DNA from: an uncultured Eggerthella sp.
GTDB lineage: Bacteria; Actinomycetota; Coriobacteriia; Coriobacteriales; Eggerthellaceae
Length of the DNA: 64,000 bases
Assembly: GCA_905203045.1 (NCBI GenBank)
Contig: CAJKUH010000002.1
Location: 1-64,000 of the forward strand
Direction: 5' to 3'
Below the pieces are notes generated by a model, which searched no databases, had not been told where the DNA came from, and was given only the letters and a program-made list of their open reading frames with translations. The translations under genes were made by a program, and so were the position numbers. Every line of letters starts with the position of its first letter. Positions within the stretch are counted from its first letter, which is position 1. Shown here one piece after another: positions 59,055 to 64,000 of the stretch.

Positions 59055-59924
59055 TTAGCAACGATCAACCACTTGTTTCAAATATCGTCCATATGATGAT
59101 TTGCCGAATCGTTCAGCGGATTCGAGAAGGGCGTCCTTCCCAATCCAGCCATTGTTGAATGCAATCTCCTCAAGTGAAGCAATCTGCAAACCTTGATTTT
59201 GCTCTATCACGCGCACAAACTCGCCAGCTTGGTAAAGACTAGCAATAGTACCCGTATCTAACCACGCAGAACCGCGATGAAGGAGAGACACTTCAAGGGA
59301 ACCATCTTCAAGATACATCTTATTGAGATCCGTGATTTCGAGCTCACCTCGAGCTGAAGGCTTAATCTGCTTCGCAAATTCAACGGCGCGTTCGTCGTAA
59401 AAGTAAAGACCCGTTACCGCATAGTTCGATTTCGGGTGCTCGGGCTTCTCCTCGATAGAAAGGACTTGGCCATTTTTATCGAACTCGACCACTCCAAAAC
59501 GCTCGGGGTCATCAACGTGATACCCAAAGACAGTTGCTCCATGCTTCTTTTTTGCCGCTTTAGTCAAAAGGCTTGTTAGACCACCGCTATAGAAAATGTT
59601 ATCGCCGAGAACTAAAGCGCAACTATCTCCATCGATGAAATCCTCACCAATAATGAAAGCCTGCGCAAGCCCATCAGGGGACGGTTGTTCAGCATAAGAC
59701 AATTTGATTCCATAGGCAGAACCATCTTTAAGTAAACGTTTAAAATTCGGAAGATCCTGCGGGGTAGAAATAAGAAGTATGTCCCGAATGCCAGCGAGCA
59801 TAAGAATCGATAACGGGTAATAAATCATCGGTTTGTCGTAAACAGGAAGCAACTGTTTCGAGGTAACGGTAGTAAGGGGATACAGCCGCGTCCCCGATCC
59901 TCCAGCTAAAATAATTCCCTTCAT
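59055..59924 (-). CDS. rmlA: glucose-1-phosphate thymidylyltransferase
   Basis: Makes dTDP-glucose from dTTP and glucose-1-phosphate. The 289-residue protein has the nucleotidyltransferase signature LAGGSGTRLYPLTTVTSKQLLPVYDKPMIYYP at the start, SYAEQPSPDGLAQAF, VLGDNIFYSGG with the metal Asp, and EEKPEHPKSNYAVTGLYFYD. It is separated from rmlB by a terminator hairpin but is in the same pathway. GGAAGAAAAG precedes the ATG. The gene is 60 bases after the GH25/LDT stop. Confidence 0.96.
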   Translation of the reverse strand: MKGIILAGGSGTRLYPLTTVTSKQLLPVYDKPMIYYPLSILMLAGIRDILLISTPQDLPNFKRLLKDGSAYGIKLSYAEQPSPDGLAQAFIIGEDFIDGDSCALVLGDNIFYSGGLTSLLTKAAKKKHGATVFGYHVDDPERFGVVEFDKNGQVLSIEEKPEHPKSNYAVTGLYFYDERAVEFAKQIKPSARGELEITDLNKMYLEDGSLEVSLLHRGSAWLDTGTIASLYQAGEFVRVIEQNQGLQIASLEEIAFNNGWIGKDALLESAERFGKSSYGRYLKQVVDRC

Positions 59925-59945
59925 CTTTTCTTCCTTCCCGTAAAA

Positions 59946-59972
59946 GCAAGGGAGAGCAAAGCCCTCCCTTGC
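59946..59972 (-). terminator. terminator of the GH25/L,D-transpeptidase gene
   Basis: GCAAGGGAG and CTCCCTTGC pair around an 8-base loop; on the leftward strand TTTTAC follows, just after the stop codon at 59985. Confidence 0.8.
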
Positions 59973-59984
59973 AAAGACGATAAA

Positions 59985-62900
59985 TTAGTAAATATAGACT
60001 TTCGTTCCTTGCCAGATATTGTCATATATCCATTTGGCATTTTCAACCGCAAGCCTAATGCAACCATGGGACTGACTACTACCAAGTTCATTATTGGAAG
60101 CCAAAATAGAATGGAAGAAGTACCCTCCATTAATCTGCGTGGCCCAACGAGCTCGCGCATCTGTGGTCAGGTTCGTTCTCTTGAAACCCGTTGTGCTATA
60201 TGTCCCTGTTATTGTCGGCGTCGAAGGGGCGCCTGTTACACAACTCCAAAACTTTATACAAGACCAATTGTTATAACCACCCTTGAACACGCCGACTTCA
60301 TGGCGTGATCGATTAACAAGAATCAAATAAGAAGTCCCACTCGTAAACCCACTATTGTTCGCAATGTCGGACATCATTTGTTGCCCTGCAGGAACGTTTG
60401 TCCCATATGGCTTCACGCTGACCAAATCAACAGTCGAAAACGGGGACCAGGCACCATCCACATAGGCCTGGACGAGCATCCGATACGTCCTTCCGCTCGC
60501 CAAGCCATTGACAATGTAAGAAGTTCCCGTACACGAATACGTATAAGTGGTGAACGATCCATCACCATTCTGTGCGGCTACAGCATATTTCGTTGCACCA
60601 GGCACCTTGTTCCACTGCAATGTCGCGCTCAAATCACCCGCTTTTGCCGTGGCTGTGGGCGACATCACACCATGAGGTGTAGCGGAAACAAGAAGATCAG
60701 TACTTGCCGTAGACCATTTGCCGCCAACGTATGCCTGGACGAGGAAGCTGTGCTCGTGGCCATTTCCCAGATCATCGATAGAATATGACAGAGCATTACA
60801 TGCTGTTGTATATGTTCTATATCCCCCATCGACATACTCTGCAATAGCATATTTCGTAGCACCTGAAACCTCATCCCAAGACAAGGTGACTTGACCATCC
60901 CCAGAAGCTTCCGCCTTAACGTTGGGGGAATTCTTGTCAGCAATCATTGCCTCAACGAGATCGTCGTTAGAATACTTTGACCAGGACCCATCCACATACG
61001 CCTGTACAAGATAACGATGTTTCTTTCCGATACCGAGATTTCGAATCATGAATTTAGTATCGGTGCACTCAGTCGAGTAATTGACAAAAGAGCCATTTCT
61101 GTATTCCGCAATGGCATATTTCGTAGCACCAGGAACAGGGCTCCAGGAAAGTTCAGCTGAATCCGAATCGGGATAATCGACTGACACCACAGGAGAATTA
61201 GAATCCGGAATACGAATTGTGACAATATCAGCTTCAGTAAAAGAAGACCATCTGCCGGAAACGTGAGCCTGAACCAAGAAAGAATACGTTCCTGGATTCA
61301 GGCCATTCACTGTATATTCGGTTTGTGTACAACTATAGGTATACGTGCTATACCCAGAACCGGTTTTCAATGCAACAGCATAGTGGTCCGCACCCGACAC
61401 TGCGCCCCACTTGAGAGTGACTGACCCGTCGTCGTTTAATGCCGCGTTAGCTTTTGGGGAATCAGCATCTGCGGGAGTTGCCCAAACCACATCATCGGAC
61501 ACAGGAGTCCATGCGCCATCGATCAGCGCCCTTACTCGGAAGCCGTAAGACGTGCCATTCTTCAAGCCTCGGGCCTCATAAGAGCAGTCCTCAACATATG
61601 CGGCGGTTACCGTATCGTTTCTCATAACCGCATATTTTGTCGCCCCGGGCACCTTGTCCCAGGTGAGCTTCACCGACCCGTTGCCGGGCTCGGCCTTGGG
61701 CTCGGGCTTCGTGGCGCCCTGGGGCGTCGCGTAGGCGAGGAGGTCGGTCGACACCGCGGACCACTTGCCGCCGACCCTGGCCTGGACGAGGAAGCCGTGC
61801 TTCTTGCCGTTCGAGAGGTCGGAGACCTTGTAGCTCGTCGAGGAGCAGGACGTCGTGAACGTGCGGTACCCGCCGTCGACGTACTCGGCGACGGCGTAGG
61901 CGTCGGCGCCGTCAACCGCGTCCCAGGTCAGCGTGACCTCTCCGCTGCCGGAGGCTGACGCCTTGACGTTCTTGGGTGAGCTGGGATCCCACGGGGTCGC
62001 CGAGACGAGGTCAGACGAGTCGAAGGACGACCAGGCGCCATCAAGCTTCGCCTGGACGAGGAAGCCGTACGACTTGCCGTTGGCCAGGCCGCCCACCTCG
62101 TAGGACGTCCCCGTGCATGAGAGGGTGTAGGTCTTGTAGGAGCCGTCGTCGTTTCTCGACGCGACCGCGTAGGCGGTCGCCCCGGGCACCTTGTCCCAGG
62201 TGAGCTTCACCGACCCGTTGCCGGGCTCGGCCTTGGGCTCGGGCTTCGTGGCGCCCTGGGGCGTCGCGTAGGCGAGGAGGTCGGTCGACACCGCGGACCA
62301 CTTGCCGCCGACCCTGGCCTGGACGAGGAAGCCGTGCTTCTTGCCGTTCGAGAGGTCGGAGACCTTGTAGCTCGTCGAGGAGCAGGACGTCGTGAACGTG
62401 CGGTACCCGCCGTCGACGTACTCGGCGACGGCGTAGGCGTCGGCGCCGTCAACCGCGTCCCAGGTCAGCGTGACCTCTCCGCTGCCGGAGGCTGACGCCT
62501 TGACGTTCTTGGGGGCAATCTCTAAGCGGTACGAATCGTCAAACGCACGGTTCTTCTCATAATCGAAGTTCATGTCAACGCGGCCATCGATGCCATTAAC
62601 ATGGCCCGATGAGGTGTACTGCCAAATACTGTAGCTGCCCTTATAAGTACAGCTTGAATTGTATTGAGCGACCCATTTCTCCCAATTACCAAAGCATGAG
62701 TCGGTAAGGTAGTTCGTCCACCAATTGGTGTTTGCGTAAACGCCGGGCGTATACCCTGCTGCCGCTATTTTGTTGCAGAAAGTCTGCGCCAATGCTCCCA
62801 TACCATGATTCTGAGCAACGGAAAGTTGGCAATTATCTTCGAGGTCGTAATAAACGGGATAAGAAGGATTGTGCCCCTTCAAGCGCTGAAGCACAAAATC

Positions 62901-63554
62901 GGCTTCGGTCGATGCATGGGATGCGGTTTCAGCATAGGAATAGACATAGACGCCATAGGGAATACCAAGGCGCTCGCATTCGGAGACATTACGTTCCCAT
63001 TGATAATCCGAACGTCCCCTGCCGTTATCGTGGATAAACCCTACTCGCAAAATGGCGAAATCGACACCATCGGCTTTGACCTTTTCCCAATCAATAGTCC
63101 CATTGTGCTCACTGACATCAATGCCTTTTCGCACAACAGCCTTTCCCGACCGTGAAGAATCACCAGAATAAGTGTCTATTCCGCCGTTGTCGTCTTGAAC
63201 TGTTAGTTCACCATTCGTATAACGCCAACTGTTCTCAAGGTCAGAGTTCTCTTGGCTTGAGGTAGCGTTTTGGGCATCTTGAGATTTATTTTGATCGGAA
63301 TTGTTGTCCGATTTCCCTGAATTAGCCCCAGAAGTTTGAGCGGAGGTTGTGCCACCTTCTGCTGCTGTATCTGAAGATGGCGCTCCGGAGCCCGAGGCCG
63401 GTTCGTTAGCGTTGCCCTGGTCAACAACCACGGCTTTGCCACTAGCACCCTCCTCTGCCCCCTGGCTAGGAGACGCAAATGCCGTTACGGGAAGCAGACC
63501 CATCACCAGCACAAGCGAAAAGAATATATTGACCAGCTTTTTCACGGCAGGCAT
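59985..63554 (-). CDS. secreted GH25 lysozyme with Fn3-like repeats and C-terminal L,D-transpeptidase
   Basis: A 1,189-residue wall enzyme. Residues 1-27 are a signal peptide (NIFFSLVLVMGLLPVTAFA); a disordered Ser/Asn/Gln tail runs to about 140. GH25 muramidase (about 145-335) has GIDVSEHNGTIDW, YYDLED (catalytic Glu) and WQYTSSG. Eight Fn3-like repeats (about 348-1055) share the VTLTWD...YAVAEY...SFLVQA pattern. The C-terminal L,D-transpeptidase (about 1065-1189) has FFHSILASNNELGSSQSHGCIRL with Cys1165. The enzyme could cut glycan strands and make 3-3 or protein crosslinks. The ATG with AAGGA upstream was chosen over a TTG two codons earlier. Residues about 348-639 are encoded by an unusually GC-rich DNA block. 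Confidence 0.93.
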   Translation of the reverse strand: MPAVKKLVNIFFSLVLVMGLLPVTAFASPSQGAEEGASGKAVVVDQGNANEPASGSGAPSSDTAAEGGTTSAQTSGANSGKSDNNSDQNKSQDAQNATSSQENSDLENSWRYTNGELTVQDDNGGIDTYSGDSSRSGKAVVRKGIDVSEHNGTIDWEKVKADGVDFAILRVGFIHDNGRGRSDYQWERNVSECERLGIPYGVYVYSYAETASHASTEADFVLQRLKGHNPSYPVYYDLEDNCQLSVAQNHGMGALAQTFCNKIAAAGYTPGVYANTNWWTNYLTDSCFGNWEKWVAQYNSSCTYKGSYSIWQYTSSGHVNGIDGRVDMNFDYEKNRAFDDSYRLEIAPKNVKASASGSGEVTLTWDAVDGADAYAVAEYVDGGYRTFTTSCSSTSYKVSDLSNGKKHGFLVQARVGGKWSAVSTDLLAYATPQGATKPEPKAEPGNGSVKLTWDKVPGATAYAVASRNDDGSYKTYTLSCTGTSYEVGGLANGKSYGFLVQAKLDGAWSSFDSSDLVSATPWDPSSPKNVKASASGSGEVTLTWDAVDGADAYAVAEYVDGGYRTFTTSCSSTSYKVSDLSNGKKHGFLVQARVGGKWSAVSTDLLAYATPQGATKPEPKAEPGNGSVKLTWDKVPGATKYAVMRNDTVTAAYVEDCSYEARGLKNGTSYGFRVRALIDGAWTPVSDDVVWATPADADSPKANAALNDDGSVTLKWGAVSGADHYAVALKTGSGYSTYTYSCTQTEYTVNGLNPGTYSFLVQAHVSGRWSSFTEADIVTIRIPDSNSPVVSVDYPDSDSAELSWSPVPGATKYAIAEYRNGSFVNYSTECTDTKFMIRNLGIGKKHRYLVQAYVDGSWSKYSNDDLVEAMIADKNSPNVKAEASGDGQVTLSWDEVSGATKYAIAEYVDGGYRTYTTACNALSYSIDDLGNGHEHSFLVQAYVGGKWSTASTDLLVSATPHGVMSPTATAKAGDLSATLQWNKVPGATKYAVAAQNGDGSFTTYTYSCTGTSYIVNGLASGRTYRMLVQAYVDGAWSPFSTVDLVSVKPYGTNVPAGQQMMSDIANNSGFTSGTSYLILVNRSRHEVGVFKGGYNNWSCIKFWSCVTGAPSTPTITGTYSTTGFKRTNLTTDARARWATQINGGYFFHSILASNNELGSSQSHGCIRLAVENAKWIYDNIWQGTKVYIY
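61639..61976. repeat. 338-bp perfect direct repeat, copy 1
   Basis: Identical to 62176-62513 over its whole length by base-by-base reading; mismatches begin at both ends. It encodes the end of one Fn3-like repeat and the start of another. The 537-base offset equals 179 codons, so gain or loss of a unit stays in frame. Confidence 0.93.
62176..62513. repeat. 338-bp perfect direct repeat, copy 2
   Basis: The second copy of the repeat at 61639-61976, separated by 199 bases that are also GC-rich. Identity over 338 bp implies recent duplication or gene conversion; other Fn3-like repeats of the same protein are diverged. Confidence 0.93.
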
Positions 63555-63659
63555 AGGCAATCCTTCCCATTTGTTATCCTACCGTTACATAATACATAAA
63601 ATCGCTCTTGCAAATTGCGCACCAAAAGCAAAGGAGCAAATCGCTCTTCGACTGAACAA

Positions 63660-64000
63660 ATGACTTGCTCGATACAGCTTTTCGTTGATACTCCCACGGC
63701 GCTTCTTTTCTTCAGTAAAATAGAAATCAGCAAAAGCACGCTAGAAGAAAGCATCGAGATGTCTGAGCTCAAAAAAATCCTTCCCGTCTCCTCCCGCTCT
63801 TTTCATGCTACGGAGAAATATCTGGTCGAGCAGAATCAGATACTCAAGGATGAACTTGCTTCAATCAAAGGCGACTTGGCCGCAATTAAAGATCAACAGA
63901 ACCGCCTGTTCGCTCGCATTGAACAGACAGACAATGGTATCAATGGGAACCTTAACCACAAAGTTAATTACGTTCTTTCACCCGCAATTAAATCTATTTC
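63660..64000 (+). CDS. N-terminal part of an unknown protein with coiled coil (runs off the right edge)
   Basis: An open frame continues to the window end without a stop. Two starts are possible: ATG at 63660 and ATG at 63759. From the latter it reads MSELKKILPVSSRSFHATEKYLVEQ, then a heptad-rich coiled coil (ILKDELASIKGDLAAIKDQQNRLFARIEQ). AGAAGAAAG before 63759 is a weak ribosome-binding site, and AAAGGAG lies 25 bases before 63660. Such short basic starts followed by coiled coils are common in proteins of cell-surface glycan clusters, but without the rest no function can be assigned. It is divergent from the GH25/LDT gene. Confidence 0.55.
   Translation, partial: MTCSIQLFVDTPTALLFFSKIEISKSTLEESIEMSELKKILPVSSRSFHATEKYLVEQNQILKDELASIKGDLAAIKDQQNRLFARIEQTDNGINGNLNHKVNYVLSPAIKSI

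Larger units (their letters stand above)
61639..62513. other. GC-rich block inside the GH25/LDT gene
   Basis: Line 61741-61800 has 43 G or C of 60, whereas 61021-61080 in the same gene has 24 of 60 and 62581-62640 has 33 of 60. Codons in the block end almost always in G or C. The edges of the block coincide with the ends of the two 338-bp repeats. Confidence 0.8.

Noticed and set aside
57844..59924. dTDP-rhamnose operon
   Set aside because: rmlA and rmlB are present, but rmlC and a clear rmlD are not; a WecE-type transaminase follows instead.
1..64000. CRISPR arrays, prophage or integrative elements
   Set aside because: No regularly spaced short repeats, integrase, phage structural or conjugation genes were seen.

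Overview
The window looks like chromosomal DNA of a Gram-positive, high-GC anaerobe of the class Coriobacteriia, most likely Eggerthellaceae. This placement is inferred from protein style: LPXTG-like surface proteins with a KTGD sorting signal and FctA-type pilin repeats, a CsoR/CopA pair, LCP, MurT-GatD and GH25 cell-wall proteins, CstA, and acyl-CoA enzymes. It is not based on a 16S gene, which is absent. No phage, CRISPR array, transposase or plasmid gene was seen.

Layout. 0-0.6 kb: end of the ribosomal operon (infA, rpmJ, start of rpsM, all leftward). 0.7-5.3 kb: an LtaS-type phosphoglycerol transferase, tRNA-Lys(UUU), a phosphoesterase, and a SanA-like protein paired with a 2-hydroxyacid dehydrogenase. 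5.4-14.5 kb: one giant sortase-type surface adhesin, broken near its 5' end by a one-base homopolymer frameshift. 15-27 kb: leftward housekeeping and envelope genes (leuS, a coiled-coil/double-psi beta-barrel wall protein, guaB, M18 aminopeptidase, an LCP ligase and a one-piece MurT-GatD amidotransferase). 27.6-32 kb: rightward metabolic genes (acyl-CoA ligase; an unknown gene coupled to cstA). 32-38 kb: MBL-fold hydrolase, Nudix hydrolase, a membrane-anchored Ntn amidohydrolase behind a TetR gene with a frameshift, a crotonase-family protein and a divergent Cys-rich protein. 38-41.8 kb: csoR-copA copper module with a clear CsoR operator. 42-48 kb: polysaccharide deacetylase and three GT2 glycosyltransferases. 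48-60 kb: a compact leftward glycan operon. 60-63.6 kb: a secreted protein with GH25 lysozyme, eight Fn3-like repeats and an L,D-transpeptidase. A truncated coiled-coil ORF runs off the right edge.

The genes of the 48-60 kb operon fit together. RmlA, RmlB and a WecE-type transaminase would give dTDP-4-amino-4,6-dideoxygalactose; rmlC and rmlD are not in the window. A CsbB/GtrB-like polyprenyl-phosphate glycosyltransferase, a pair of four-helix EamA/SMR proteins and a YfhO protein have the shape of the known three-component extracytoplasmic glycosylation machinery, with the SMR pair in place of the usual GtcA flippase. A GlfT2-like transferase, an ATP-grasp ligase and an extended SDR complete it. 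The LtaS-like, LCP, MurT-GatD, deacetylase and GH25/LDT proteins elsewhere in the window would make, attach or remodel the same wall.

Three features stand out that are not ordinary genes: (1) a family of three intergenic elements with inverted repeats starting TGGCAAA, near 27.3, 36.1 and 38.2 kb; (2) homopolymer tracts that break or control genes (C5 in the adhesin, C6 in tetR, G8 at the ribosome-binding position of the Ntn hydrolase); (3) a GC-rich 875-bp block carrying a perfect 338-bp direct repeat inside the GH25/LDT gene.
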